This document shows positions 45,697 to 55,160 of a stretch of 64,000 nucleotides of DNA, piece after piece. Origin of the DNA: UBA12191 sp009937185 (lineage in GTDB: Bacteria; Planctomycetota; UBA8108; UBA1146). The position numbers were made by a program, and so were the translations under genes. Below the pieces are notes generated by a model. That model ran no database searches. It was given only the letters and a program-made list of their open reading frames with translations, and had not been told where the DNA came from. The stretch is from contig CALJGL010000023.1 in the NCBI GenBank assembly GCA_938075155.1, positions 50,486 to 114,485 of the forward strand. Direction: 5' to 3'. Positions within the stretch are counted from its first letter, which is position 1, and each line of letters opens with the position of its first letter.

Positions 45697-46096
45697 TCCT
45701 CCATGGGTGCATACGTGTATGGGTCTCAGCGGGGTTACTTCGGTATAGCCTTACTTCCATTTGGCAATCTTGGTGGGCTATCTAGGCTATCGTTAGTAAT
45801 CCCATTGTACACCTATGTATGCACATTTATATGTTGGGGCGAGGTTCATAGGGAAAAGGCATAAGTGGCAATAACCACTGCTATTTGTCACTTTGGGCGA
45901 AAGTATCTTCTTCCGGGTAATATTTCCGGTTCTATTCATTGATCTTTGGCAGGATAGACAAAAAACTCGCCCTAGTTACAATCGGGCATACGAACTCTTT
46001 TTGTTAACGACTGCTCCCCGGCTGGCCGTGGCACTTTGCCCAGACCAGTTTAGGAGTCGTAAAGATCCAATGGGGCCATTGCCCCGCGGAGGACCG
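45697..46096. other. 400-bp divergent intergenic region
   Basis: It separates the beta-helix gene (minus) from the He_PIG lipoprotein gene (plus). The plus-strand frame is open from 45893, but its translation lacks a signal peptide or family features before the well-supported ATG at 46097. Distant inverted copies of GTGCATAC (45707-45714) and GTATGCAC (45817-45824) are present. No convincing promoter was found. Confidence 0.5.
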
Positions 46097-47530
46097 ATGC
46101 TGAACCAAAGCCGAATCTTCTCCAAGTTCTGTTTACTCGTCTGCGTTGTGGGCCTCCTCGGAGGTTGCTTCGGACGCAGTTCAAAGATCCAGGCACCTGC
46201 TCCCTTCAGTTACCCCCAGCAAGATTGGGTTTTGACGGTCGGTGATCCGATAGAGATCCCTGCACCCGAGATTTTCGGTCCCGTCCCTCTAGGGTGGGCA
46301 GTGTCACCGCAGTTACCAGCAGGTCTTTCATTCAATGAAGACAATGGTTCGATCTCCGGAATTCCTCAGGAGCCGTGCCCTCGGAACTTCTTTACGGTGA
46401 CGGCTTCGAACTTTGGTGGACAAACGAGCTATGGCATCTCCATCAGAGTATTACCAGAGGCTCCCTGTGATCTTGCATACCCCGTCACAGAGGTGACAGG
46501 CGTTCTTGCGTTTGCAGAGTTTCCGACTCTCGTCCCCTCCCTCGGTTGTGGAGGTTCGAACGATTACAGTATTGATCCCGCATTGCCTGAGGGTCTTTTG
46601 CTCGACATGTACACAGGAATCATCAGTGGAACTCCATTGATCAGTCATGGTCCACAAGAACATCAGATCACTGCGAGTAACGAAAGTGGCTCTGCAGTAA
46701 CGAGTTTGTTGATCGAGATCTTGCCTGCAGGCCCATGCGGACTCGTCTATGAAGAATCCGACAAAGTTGTTGCTCCAAATGCTGATATGGATCCGATTCT
46801 TCCGACCGTAGGTTGTGGAGAAGCTGAGATTTGGGAGATTAACCCTTCCTTGCCAGCTGGAGTAAACCTTGATCCCGCGACCGGAGTGATCAATGGTAAT
46901 CCTTCAGTCGAGACCAATAGAATCGTCTACACGATTACCGCTTCAAATGAACATGGATCTGACAGTACTGAAGTAGCTTTACGTATCTCTCCAGTGTTCA
47001 TCTTTGAAATCGATCAACTGAGTGGATCCTTCAATCCTGAAACAGGTGAAGGTGGAGCTCAGGCCAGAATCATTTTGACTGAGGGAGAAGATAACGAGAC
47101 TTTCCCAACGCAGATTCAACTGCTGTCTCTGGCATTGGCGCACGATCCCGAAAGTTTGGACGTCACTTCAATCGAACCCGGAGAAGACCTTGCAGGGTTG
47201 AACGGTGGAGAGGGCCCCGACTTCTTTACGCCGTTCGAAACGTCGACAGGATTTACCCTTGGAATCGTGTTTTCCTTTAGTCCTGATTTCCCTGGAATCA
47301 GCGCAGAAACTCCGACCGAGATCGCTGTTGTTAACTACGTGACCGTTCCTGAAAACACCTCTGGAGATGCGGATTCAATCCTATCCAGTTTGGCGTGGGG
47401 AAATCCCGTAGCAGGTCAACCTGGTGTTCCCTATGTCGAGAACACCGTCGTATTAGATGGTGTGACCGGGATTCTACCTGTGACCATTGATAACAATGTT
47501 GAACTGGTTGCGGAAACTTCTGGCGAGTGA
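46097..47530 (+). CDS. Lipoprotein with He_PIG (putative Ig) repeats and C-terminal GPDF module
   Basis: A 477-residue lipoprotein. The ATG at 46097, five bases after GGAGG, puts a signal peptide with lipobox LLGGC (CVVGLLGGCFG) at the N-terminus. Three He_PIG-type Ig-like repeats follow, each with LPAG or LPEG, L-D-x-x-T-G-x-I-x-G and TASN, and two of them starting with a Pro-Cys motif (PCDLAY, PCGLVY). Residues ~300-475 form the shared module (DLAGLNGGEGPDFFTPFE and LAWGNPVAGQPGVPYVENTV). It has no dockerin, and its lipid anchor would hold it to a membrane. It is paralogous to the next gene, 57 bp downstream and probably co-transcribed. Confidence 0.84.
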   Translation: MLNQSRIFSKFCLLVCVVGLLGGCFGRSSKIQAPAPFSYPQQDWVLTVGDPIEIPAPEIFGPVPLGWAVSPQLPAGLSFNEDNGSISGIPQEPCPRNFFTVTASNFGGQTSYGISIRVLPEAPCDLAYPVTEVTGVLAFAEFPTLVPSLGCGGSNDYSIDPALPEGLLLDMYTGIISGTPLISHGPQEHQITASNESGSAVTSLLIEILPAGPCGLVYEESDKVVAPNADMDPILPTVGCGEAEIWEINPSLPAGVNLDPATGVINGNPSVETNRIVYTITASNEHGSDSTEVALRISPVFIFEIDQLSGSFNPETGEGGAQARIILTEGEDNETFPTQIQLLSLALAHDPESLDVTSIEPGEDLAGLNGGEGPDFFTPFETSTGFTLGIVFSFSPDFPGISAETPTEIAVVNYVTVPENTSGDADSILSSLAWGNPVAGQPGVPYVENTVVLDGVTGILPVTIDNNVELVAETSGE

Positions 47531-47587
47531 TCAACTTCACATTTTTGAATCTAGTCATACTAACGAAGTTATCTTTGAAGAGGAAAA

Positions 47588-50584
47588 ATGATCAGGTTCA
47601 TCCCCCTTATCCTGATGTTACTACTACTAGTTGTCCCCGGCTGTGGGGGCGGTACCGGTGGACCTCAATTGGAAGTTATTCCACCCCAAACAGTGGAATA
47701 CTTCGGATTGGGCCCGTTTCTTCTCGGCAAAGAAATTGTTGCAGTCGAACCCTTCATTTCGGGGGGGCAGCCTGACAACTGGACAGTCTCTCCAGAATTT
47801 CCTGCAGGGGTCTTGCTGAATCCCGAAACAGGTGTGATATCAGGAGTTCCCGAAGAGGTTCACTCTCCCACTCCGCATACCATCATGGCTCAAAACTCTA
47901 GCGGTCATTTTGTAATTACAGTAATGATCAGTGTTCTACCCACGACTCCCTGTGGATTAAGTTATGAAACAGAATCTATTCAGGTCATTCTTGGTGAACC
48001 TGTCGGCCCATTTGTTCCTTTGTACGGGTGTGGGCCTGTTCAGCTCTGGACCATTATTCCGCAACTGCCAGAAGGGTTATTGTTTGACTCTTCAACGGGC
48101 AACATCAGTGGTGTAGCGCAAGTGACCCAGCCTCTGACTGAATATCTGGTGAGTGGTTTTAATCAATTTGGCTCCGCCAGCACGATATTGGCGCTTGAGG
48201 TCATTGGCCCTCCACCCTGTCAACTGACATACGAAGTAGAGACTGTTTCGCTCTCTCAAGGACAAACCTTGGAACCACTGCTTCCAGCTGTCGGTTGTGG
48301 AGATGTGATACTGTTTTCCATCGATCCCGCTTTGCCGGTGGGTTTGAGTCTTAATGTTTCAAATGGGATTCTCTCCGGAGAAGCAGGGGGAGTTCACCCA
48401 CTCACTCAGCATGAAATAATGGCGAGCAATCCTGCAGGATTCACAAGCTTCACCATTTCTATTGAGGTCTTGGTCGAGCCTCCATGCAATCTCCAGTATC
48501 CCGAGTCTGAGATGACTTTGACCGTTGGAAATATTTTGGCCGACGGATTCTTGCCGACATCTGAGTGTGGACCAATTAGTCAATATTCGGTAGATCCAGC
48601 GTTGCCAGAAGGCCTTCTCTTGAACCCGGAGACGGGCGAATTATCAGGAACTGTCCTGGAGGAACAATCAGAGACTGATCATGTAATTCGAGCGTCTAAC
48701 TTAACTGGTTTCACGGAGTTCCTTCTCGGTTTGGAAGTTCATCCAGAACCTCCATGCGATTACGAATATTCGGTGAATACATTGGATCTGGAAGTGGGTA
48801 CGCCTCTTCAGGTGCTTGCTCCGCAAATCTCTTGTGGACTGCCGACGATATTTGAGTCGTTTCCTGTCCTGCCTGCTGGAATCCAATTGGATTCACAATC
48901 TGGCGAGATTTCAGGACAACCGTTGGAGACATTGAGCGGAATGGTTTTCACCTTTATCGCTTCAAACATTTCGGGTGTTTCGACGACAACGCTTGAGATC
49001 CAAGTATTGCCAGAGCCACCCTGTGATTTTCAATACCCCAGTGACCAGATTCAGTTAACAGTCGGTCATTCCTTATCACCGCTCGTACCCTCTACAGATT
49101 GTGGATCACCGACGAGCTACACTGCTCTTCCTCCACTTCCCTCGGGGATCATTCTTGAGGTCACGACAGGAATCATTTCAGGGATTCCCCAATTCGTAGG
49201 GGGACCCACAAGTCATGTCATCCTTGCCGGAAATGTATCTGGAGATGTGAGTTTTCCAATAGAAATTGAAGTGATCGAGGAAGCTCCTTGTGACCTTACA
49301 TACCCAGTATTGAATCTAACCTTGGAAACTGGGCAAGAAGTTGGACCTCTGAATCCTTTAGTCGGTTGCGGAGTTCCGACAGAGTGGGTTGTTTCTCCCT
49401 CTTTACCCTCCGGATTGTCTTTGGACCAAATGACAGGGACTCTTTCTGGAACTGTACAGGAGACGCAAGTCACATCTTCTTACCAGATAGAGGCTTCGAA
49501 TGGTGCGGGTTCAACGTATTTCACACTTGAGATTGAAATCCATCACCCTGCACCATGTGGGCTGACCTATTCTTCCTCACTGATTGAACTTTTTTCGGGT
49601 GAAGATTTAGCACCCATGATCCCAAATGTGGGTTGTGGACCCGTAGAAGAATACAGGATTGATCCGCAGTTGCCTGAGGGATTAACTCTCGATCCTATGT
49701 TAGGAATTCTGCAGGGGACTGCTCAAGGAGAAAGTCCTATTATCGAGTACGTGATTTCTGCTTTGAATCCGACGGGTGCTTCTGATTTTCCAGTACTGAT
49801 ATCCATCTTTGGAGCAGCACCCTGTGATCTTCAGTACCCTGAAACAGTTATTGCTGCACCAGTGGGCACTCTTATTGAGCCACAGGTTCCAGTTGTTGAC
49901 TGTGGAGTTGTTTCTACTTGGAGTATTGAGCCTCCTTTGCCAGGTGGAATGGAATTCGATACGACTTCTGGAGTGATCAGTGGAGAAGTACTTTCTGAAA
50001 TAGAATCCCATCACACCGTGACTGCTTCCAATGGATTTGGAGATGTTCAATTCGAGCTGACCCTTGTTTTTCGATTGATATATGAATACAGAGGATCAGA
50101 ACTCGTCGTGCCATATTCCATTGCAGACGGTGTGGGTAGCGGGTCCTTCACGTTGACAGCCCAAGAGAGTGAATTGAATCCGGGCTATCCTACTTCTCTC
50201 TCAGGGATTTCAATGGCGATTCAGTACAACTCAAATCTTCTTCAATTTGTGGATGCCGTTCAGACTCCAGAAACTGCTGCGCTAAACGGGGGCGAGGGAC
50301 CTGATTTTTGGGCGATAAACCCCATCGACGGGGGTGTCCTCATAGGCATGCTTGTTTCGTTTAGTTTTGTTGATTCCCTTATACTTACTGATGAAACCCC
50401 GATTGTGAATCTGAGCTTGCAGACACAGCCAGAGGCTTTCATTGGGGATAGCGTTGGAGTCGCGGGTCAACTTATATGGGGGAATCCCACCACTATTCCT
50501 CTCGACAATCTGATTGTCATCGACGGGGCTAATAGTTCGATCCCGGTGATGGAATCCGTCCCCTTCTTGATCCAACCTCAATAA
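47588..50584 (+). CDS. Large lipoprotein with nine He_PIG repeats and C-terminal GPDF module
   Basis: A 998-residue paralogue of the preceding lipoprotein. The ATG has GAGGAAAA directly upstream. The signal peptide ends in lipobox VVPGC. About nine He_PIG Ig-like repeats of ~88 residues fill residues 30-820; eight begin with P-C-x-x-x-Y (PCGLSY, PCQLTY, PCNLQY, PCDYEY, PCDFQY, PCDLTY, PCGLTY, PCDLQY) and contain a second conserved Cys (V-G-C-G or similar), so one disulfide per repeat is plausible. Residues ~825-990 are the shared module (ISMAIQYNSNLLQFVDAV, NGGEGPDFWAIN and LIWGNPTTIPLDNLIVIDG). The repeats would form a stalk presenting that module away from the membrane. Confidence 0.86.
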   Translation: MIRFIPLILMLLLLVVPGCGGGTGGPQLEVIPPQTVEYFGLGPFLLGKEIVAVEPFISGGQPDNWTVSPEFPAGVLLNPETGVISGVPEEVHSPTPHTIMAQNSSGHFVITVMISVLPTTPCGLSYETESIQVILGEPVGPFVPLYGCGPVQLWTIIPQLPEGLLFDSSTGNISGVAQVTQPLTEYLVSGFNQFGSASTILALEVIGPPPCQLTYEVETVSLSQGQTLEPLLPAVGCGDVILFSIDPALPVGLSLNVSNGILSGEAGGVHPLTQHEIMASNPAGFTSFTISIEVLVEPPCNLQYPESEMTLTVGNILADGFLPTSECGPISQYSVDPALPEGLLLNPETGELSGTVLEEQSETDHVIRASNLTGFTEFLLGLEVHPEPPCDYEYSVNTLDLEVGTPLQVLAPQISCGLPTIFESFPVLPAGIQLDSQSGEISGQPLETLSGMVFTFIASNISGVSTTTLEIQVLPEPPCDFQYPSDQIQLTVGHSLSPLVPSTDCGSPTSYTALPPLPSGIILEVTTGIISGIPQFVGGPTSHVILAGNVSGDVSFPIEIEVIEEAPCDLTYPVLNLTLETGQEVGPLNPLVGCGVPTEWVVSPSLPSGLSLDQMTGTLSGTVQETQVTSSYQIEASNGAGSTYFTLEIEIHHPAPCGLTYSSSLIELFSGEDLAPMIPNVGCGPVEEYRIDPQLPEGLTLDPMLGILQGTAQGESPIIEYVISALNPTGASDFPVLISIFGAAPCDLQYPETVIAAPVGTLIEPQVPVVDCGVVSTWSIEPPLPGGMEFDTTSGVISGEVLSEIESHHTVTASNGFGDVQFELTLVFRLIYEYRGSELVVPYSIADGVGSGSFTLTAQESELNPGYPTSLSGISMAIQYNSNLLQFVDAVQTPETAALNGGEGPDFWAINPIDGGVLIGMLVSFSFVDSLILTDETPIVNLSLQTQPEAFIGDSVGVAGQLIWGNPTTIPLDNLIVIDGANSSIPVMESVPFLIQPQ

Positions 50585-50865
50585 GTAAGAGGTCTTAGGA
50601 TTTCGGCATTTAAATCACAAATGTCAGGAAATAGATAAGATATCTTCCCCTCGAAATGTTAAAATATTGAGTCATACCTTTATGAAGGTGTAATGTTATT
50701 AGTATTCGTGAATCCTTTTGTCGCTATGTATTACAAGAGGACTGTTATTTATTGAAGTCGTTTCACCTTGGGCGATGACCTGTGCTATGAAATTTAATAT
50801 GAGTCTATTTCAGACAACTGAATAGCCTGATCTATTTATTCATAAGATTAAAAAGGATGTTTTTC

Positions 50866-52236
50866 ATGATCCATGTGCAATCAAAAATATTGACTCTGGT
50901 TCTACTGACCACTTTTTGTTGCTCTGACCTGAGTTTTTCACAGGTACATACCCTTACTGCCGGAACCGGATCTGTTCTTCCTGGGGGCACGGTTAATATT
51001 CCCGTATTGTTATCCAACGACGAAGGCGCTCGTGGATACAGCATGGGAGTTTCTCATTCAGGAACAGACCTGACCTTGACCGCAATGTCTCCAGGACAGG
51101 AAGCAGCGGATGCGAATGCAGGCACCGGCCCAGATTTTGAATTCATTGATCTAAGTCCTACGGGTGGATCCGGAGGAACCTACGGTTGTATTTTGAGTAC
51201 TGGAGCGCCTCTTGACGAGATCGCAGTGGGGACCAATAACGAGATTGTGTTATTGAGCTACAGTTGCTCTGGGGCCGCAGCGCCTGGAAGTATTACATCA
51301 TTCAATTTCTCAGATACTCTGGGAACTCCCAACGTTCAGACTGTCATTAGTGTTGTCGCAGGTGGTACCTCTATCAGTCGTATTCCGACGAAGGTAGGGG
51401 GATCTGTATCTGTTGATACCCCTCCCGTCACCGGATTGAGCTGTTTACTCAGTGACCCTTGTCTCTGTGACTTCAGTCTTTCCTGGTCGAATGCTATGAC
51501 CTACGACAGTATCGAGATTACGAATGGTTCTGGAGCTGTGATTCAGACCCTTGCCGGTACAGCTACGACTGCTGTTGTCTCTATTAGTGGCACGACAACG
51601 GGTGGTCTCGCCTCTGATAACCTTTCTGTCAGAGGAATCTCCAACGCCGTGACGAGTGCAAATGCAACTTGTACTGCAACATGTCCTGTTGTGGATTTGC
51701 CCACTGCTCCAGCTGGAGTCTCCTGTTCTGTGAATCAGTCAAATGGTGAGACGACTGTTTCTTGGACCAACTCTTCTACTTACGCTGCGATAGAAGTCCG
51801 TTTGGATGGCGCATTGGTGGGAACGCTGGGGGGTGGTGCAACTTCGACCACTGTCACCATTGGTGGCCCCGGAAGTTACTCAGTTTCAGTGAGTGGTAGC
51901 AATGTTTGCGGTGCTCTTTCCTCAGCAGGCTCTTGCACAGCTGTTCGCGATAACTTCTTTATTCGCAATGATATCAATCAGGACGGAACTCAGAATATTG
52001 CTGATCCGGTTCAGTTGCTTGATTTCCTCTTTGGTGGAGGAAGCGTGAGCTGCCTTGATTCTGCAGATGTGAATGATGACGGTACTAATAACATTGCCGA
52101 TGTTGTTTACAGTTTGAATGTGATCTTTGGAATCTCAGTAGGCGGAACTGTTCCGGTCGTTCCGGCACCAGCCTCCGCCTGTGGTGGAGATCCCACTGCG
52201 GACGGTCTCGATTGCGCTTCCTTTAACGGTTGCTAA
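50866..52236 (+). CDS. Secreted protein with N-terminal GPDF/cohesin-like module and dockerin
   Basis: A 456-residue exoprotein. I prefer the ATG at 50866 (AAGG nine bases upstream) over the ATG at 50857, which abuts the AAGG. After the signal peptide (cleavage near SFSQ) residues ~20-180 form a beta-sandwich-like module (TAGTGSVLPGGTVNIPVLLS, ARGYSMGVSHS and NAGTGPDFEFIDL). Its opening resembles the first strands of cohesins. Two FN3-like Cys-containing segments follow (FSLSWSNAMTYDSIEI and TTVSWTNSSTYAAIEV), similar to those of the giant peroxidase. It ends in a dockerin-like pair (DINQDGTQNIADPV and DVNDDGTNNIADVV). Confidence 0.83.
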   Translation: MIHVQSKILTLVLLTTFCCSDLSFSQVHTLTAGTGSVLPGGTVNIPVLLSNDEGARGYSMGVSHSGTDLTLTAMSPGQEAADANAGTGPDFEFIDLSPTGGSGGTYGCILSTGAPLDEIAVGTNNEIVLLSYSCSGAAAPGSITSFNFSDTLGTPNVQTVISVVAGGTSISRIPTKVGGSVSVDTPPVTGLSCLLSDPCLCDFSLSWSNAMTYDSIEITNGSGAVIQTLAGTATTAVVSISGTTTGGLASDNLSVRGISNAVTSANATCTATCPVVDLPTAPAGVSCSVNQSNGETTVSWTNSSTYAAIEVRLDGALVGTLGGGATSTTVTIGGPGSYSVSVSGSNVCGALSSAGSCTAVRDNFFIRNDINQDGTQNIADPVQLLDFLFGGGSVSCLDSADVNDDGTNNIADVVYSLNVIFGISVGGTVPVVPAPASACGGDPTADGLDCASFNGC

Positions 52237-52253
52237 TCTAGAATCCAACACCG

Positions 52254-52294
52254 AAAAAATCCTCCTGCACAGCAATGTGTAGGGGGATTTTTTT
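52254..52294. terminator. Bidirectional intrinsic terminator
   Basis: A 14-bp stem with two G-T wobbles (AATCCTCCTGCACA with TGTGTAGGGGGATT, short loop) is flanked by A6 and T7. It ends the dockerin gene on the plus strand and the leucine operon on the minus strand. The plus-strand T-run overlaps the lyase stop codon. Confidence 0.92.
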
Positions 52295-53168
52295 ATGAGA
52301 TCTCTCGGGGTTGATTGGAAAACCAATTTGCAGTTTCTGCCAGTGAAGAAGCGGAGACACCGGTAGCGACTCCTAATTGATCAAAGAGGGCCACCAGAGA
52401 TTCCGTCGAAACATTACCCGAAGCATTTGGGGCAAAGGGGCAACCACCAATGCCTCCTGCTGAACCATCGAATGACCGAATCCCTGCTTCCCAGCCGGCA
52501 TGAGCACTCTCAACGGCTTGTCCATGGGTGTCATGGAGGTGTAGGGATATCTTTGAGGTGATGACTTCAGCCGAGAGTTCCGAATTGAGTTGGTGGGTGA
52601 GCTGGAGGACATGCTCAGGAGTAGCACTTCCAATAGTATCTGAGATGACTATCTCGTGTGCGCCCAAATCCAGTAATTCTCGCGTCATGTACAAAACGTC
52701 ACTCCCCTCGACCTCACCCTCAAATGGACAACTGAAGCAACAGCTGAGATACGCTCTGAGGGGTTGGGAATCAGCCGCGACAACCAAGCTTTTGAATCGT
52801 TCCAATGAATCTTGTCGTGAACATGAAGCATTTTTCGTACTGAATGTTTCTGTTGCTGACGTAAAAAATGCAAAGGCCGAAACTCCAGAATTTTGTGCCC
52901 GTTCGAGCCCTTTGAGATTGGGAACTAACGCCCAGGCAAGAAAATCTGAGTTCTTGATTTTTGTAAAGAGTTGATCGCTACTGGCCATGGCGGGAACTCT
53001 GTCAGGCCTGACGAATGCTCCACACTCAATTTCAGAAAGGCCGGATTGAGAGAGTCGGGTGATCCACTCGAGGCGGGTCTCTATGGACAGTCGGTAGTCT
53101 AAGCTTTGAAGACCATCTCGTGGGCCCACTTCAACCAGTCGGACTGTTCCTGATTTCTGATCAGTCAT
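52293..53168 (-). CDS. mvaB: Hydroxymethylglutaryl-CoA lyase
   Basis: A 291-residue TIM-barrel enzyme cleaving HMG-CoA to acetyl-CoA and acetoacetate, the last step of leucine degradation. Family features are VRLVEVGPRDGLQ, the catalytic/metal region LHLHDTHGQA, SDTIGSATP, and GGIGGCPFAPNASGNVSTE, whose Cys lies in the active-site loop. The ATG at 53168 has AGGAG five bases upstream and overlaps the preceding stop codon by eight bases, indicating coupling. It is the last gene of a five-gene operon. Confidence 0.93.
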   Translation of the reverse strand: MTDQKSGTVRLVEVGPRDGLQSLDYRLSIETRLEWITRLSQSGLSEIECGAFVRPDRVPAMASSDQLFTKIKNSDFLAWALVPNLKGLERAQNSGVSAFAFFTSATETFSTKNASCSRQDSLERFKSLVVAADSQPLRAYLSCCFSCPFEGEVEGSDVLYMTRELLDLGAHEIVISDTIGSATPEHVLQLTHQLNSELSAEVITSKISLHLHDTHGQAVESAHAGWEAGIRSFDGSAGGIGGCPFAPNASGNVSTESLVALFDQLGVATGVSASSLAETANWFSNQPREIS

Positions 53169-53625
53169 TTTGCTCCTCCTGATTTCGCTCCTCCCGATTC
53201 TGCTCATCTTCAGACAAAACGACCAGAGATTTACCCTGAGCGACAGAGTCTCCCACATTCACGAGCACTTCTTGAATCCGACCGGGTGCCGGAGCCTTCA
53301 CAGGGAGTTCCATTTTCATGGCCTCGACAACAACCAGTATTTGACCTGCGGAAACTTCATCTCCAACTTGAACCTTAATCTCGAGAACTGTTCCGGGCAT
53401 AGGGGAGACCGTCGATCCGTCCGTAGAAGAATTCCCGGCTTCTCTGAGAGGTTCGAAAGTTGTTTGGTAATGACCTTGCCAACTGAATCTGGGTCGGTTG
53501 GCAGATCCCGTTAGGACGAATCGGTGTTGCTCTCCGTTCCTCTCTACAAAGAGGATAGGAGGGGTCCAGTCGAGGATTTTCCAGTCGAGGATTTTCCAGT
53601 CATGATCTTGCCTGTCAGTGTTCAA
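53161..53625 (-). CDS. Biotin carboxyl carrier protein of acyl-CoA carboxylase
   Basis: A 154-residue biotinyl-domain protein. V-E-A-M-K104-M-E is the biotinylation motif, preceded by MPGTVLEIKVQVGDEVSAGQ and followed by PAPGRIQEVLVNVGDSVAQG. In most bacteria this domain is fused to the biotin carboxylase subunit of methylcrotonyl-CoA carboxylase; here it is a separate gene. The start is TTG, overlapping the upstream TGA (TTGA), with GAGGGGG seven bases before. Residues 11-20 contain a duplicated KILDW encoded by a 15-bp tandem repeat (53566-53595). Confidence 0.9.
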   Translation of the reverse strand: MNTDRQDHDWKILDWKILDWTPPILFVERNGEQHRFVLTGSANRPRFSWQGHYQTTFEPLREAGNSSTDGSTVSPMPGTVLEIKVQVGDEVSAGQILVVVEAMKMELPVKAPAPGRIQEVLVNVGDSVAQGKSLVVLSEDEQNREERNQEEQND

Positions 53626-55160
53626 GGCAGTACCCCCTCGAGATTGTCCCAGCAGGTCCCACGTCGCCTCTGACGGCTTTTTTGCGATTTAGTCCCAGTG
53701 GTCAGAACTTTCTTGGCCATGGATCTGAGAGGGGTCTCCCAGCTCTCAGGGATCACAGGTGAGCACCATTCACCCCAATCGGTTTCTATCATTCGGGTGT
53801 AAAACTTCCCGGATGAAAATTCCTCTGATTTCAATAGGTCTCTCCCGAGCGAGATGGAGGTTTGGAGTGGAGAAATGGACGTACAGTCGATCGCTTGAAT
53901 CAATCTGTCCTTTGCCTGCTCTCTGGTGTCACCTGTCGCGATGATTTTTGCCAGCATGGCATCGTAATAGGGCGTCACTGTATCTCCTGAGCGAATTCCA
54001 GAATCCACACGTATTCCCTCAAAAGAGGGCCAGCAACAATCAAGAAGACGGCCGGTGCTAGGAATGAAATTTTCACTCGGGTTTTCAGCATTGACCCGAA
54101 TCTCAATGGAGTGCGCACAAGGAGATTTCCCATCCAGGTTGGAAGGGAGTTTCTTACCGATGGCAACCATCCATTGTAGTTCGACGAGGTCGACTCCGTA
54201 GGCTTCTTCGGTGACAGGATGTTCGACTTGAAGCCGGGTATTCATTTCAAGGAAGTAATAATTTTCTCCTGAAGAGTCCAAAAGAAATTCTACGGTTCCT
54301 GCTCCTCTGTAATTCACGGAGATCGCCAGATTTTTGGCGGCACTATGCATCAGTTTTCGAATATCTTTTTCAATATGTGGAGCAGGTGCTTCTTCCACCA
54401 GTTTTTGATGGCGGCGTTGAAGAGAGCACTCTCGATCACCTAAAATTGCAACATCACCGAATCCATCCCCGACAACTTGCACTTCAATATGACGTGCGGG
54501 TTCGATCAATTTTTCGAGAAAGAGTCTGTCGTCGTTGAAGGAGGAAAGAGCTTCTCTGCGAGCAGAATGAATGGCTTCCTTCAACTCACTTGAATCCCGA
54601 ACGATTCTCATCCCTTTTCCGCCACCACCAGAAACGGCTTTGACCAGAAGAGGGTAGTCGATGATCTCAGACTGGCGTGTCCAGTCCTCTAGGGAAGGCT
54701 CTGCATTCTTGTGTTCCAGTTTCTCGGGAGACCATGCTGGAGTACATGGAACTCCAGCGGCTTCCGCCAACTTTCGAGCGGTGACCTTATCTCCCAAATC
54801 TCTGGCTTGTTCAGAAGTAGGGCCAATAAAGATCCACTTCTCCGATTCTACAGCAGTGGCTAGATCAGGGTTTTCTGATAAGAATCCCCATCCTGGATGC
54901 AGTGCTGTTGCTGAGAGTTCCTTTCCAGCTTCGATGAGTTTATCGAGTCTGAGATAGGATTCATTCGAGGGTGCAGCCCCGATATTGATGGAGAAGTCTG
55001 CCTCTTCGACAAAAAGCGCCCCTTTGTCCGCGTCGGAGTAGACAGCGATTGTTTCTACTTCCAGTTTTCTGAAAGTACGAATCAGTCTTCTTGCCGCTTC
55101 GCCGCGGTTGGCAATCAGAACTCTGTGAGTCGCAGAATCTTGATTAGAGTTCTTCGGCAT
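53622..55160 (-). CDS. mccA: Acyl-CoA carboxylase biotin carboxylase subunit (methylcrotonyl-CoA type)
   Basis: A 512-residue ATP-grasp enzyme that carboxylates biotin. Visible features are VLIANRGEAARRLIRTFRKL, ALHPGWGFLSENPDLA, the glycine-rich ATP loop KAVSGGGGKGMRI, FLEKLIEPARHIEVQVVGD, GDRECSLQRRHQKLVEEAPA and FLEMNTRLQVEHPVTE. The protein stops near residue 510 without a biotinyl domain, which is encoded by the next gene. The start overlaps the hydratase gene by 17 bp. Operon context points to 3-methylcrotonyl-CoA as substrate; the subunit alone could equally serve propionyl- or geranyl-CoA. Confidence 0.92.
   Translation of the reverse strand: MPKNSNQDSATHRVLIANRGEAARRLIRTFRKLEVETIAVYSDADKGALFVEEADFSINIGAAPSNESYLRLDKLIEAGKELSATALHPGWGFLSENPDLATAVESEKWIFIGPTSEQARDLGDKVTARKLAEAAGVPCTPAWSPEKLEHKNAEPSLEDWTRQSEIIDYPLLVKAVSGGGGKGMRIVRDSSELKEAIHSARREALSSFNDDRLFLEKLIEPARHIEVQVVGDGFGDVAILGDRECSLQRRHQKLVEEAPAPHIEKDIRKLMHSAAKNLAISVNYRGAGTVEFLLDSSGENYYFLEMNTRLQVEHPVTEEAYGVDLVELQWMVAIGKKLPSNLDGKSPCAHSIEIRVNAENPSENFIPSTGRLLDCCWPSFEGIRVDSGIRSGDTVTPYYDAMLAKIIATGDTREQAKDRLIQAIDCTSISPLQTSISLGRDLLKSEEFSSGKFYTRMIETDWGEWCSPVIPESWETPLRSMAKKVLTTGTKSQKSRQRRRGTCWDNLEGVLP

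Noticed and set aside
45707..45824. Inverted GTGCATAC/GTATGCAC pair as an operator or element end
   Set aside because: Eight-base arms 102 bp apart without flanking structure are compatible with chance.
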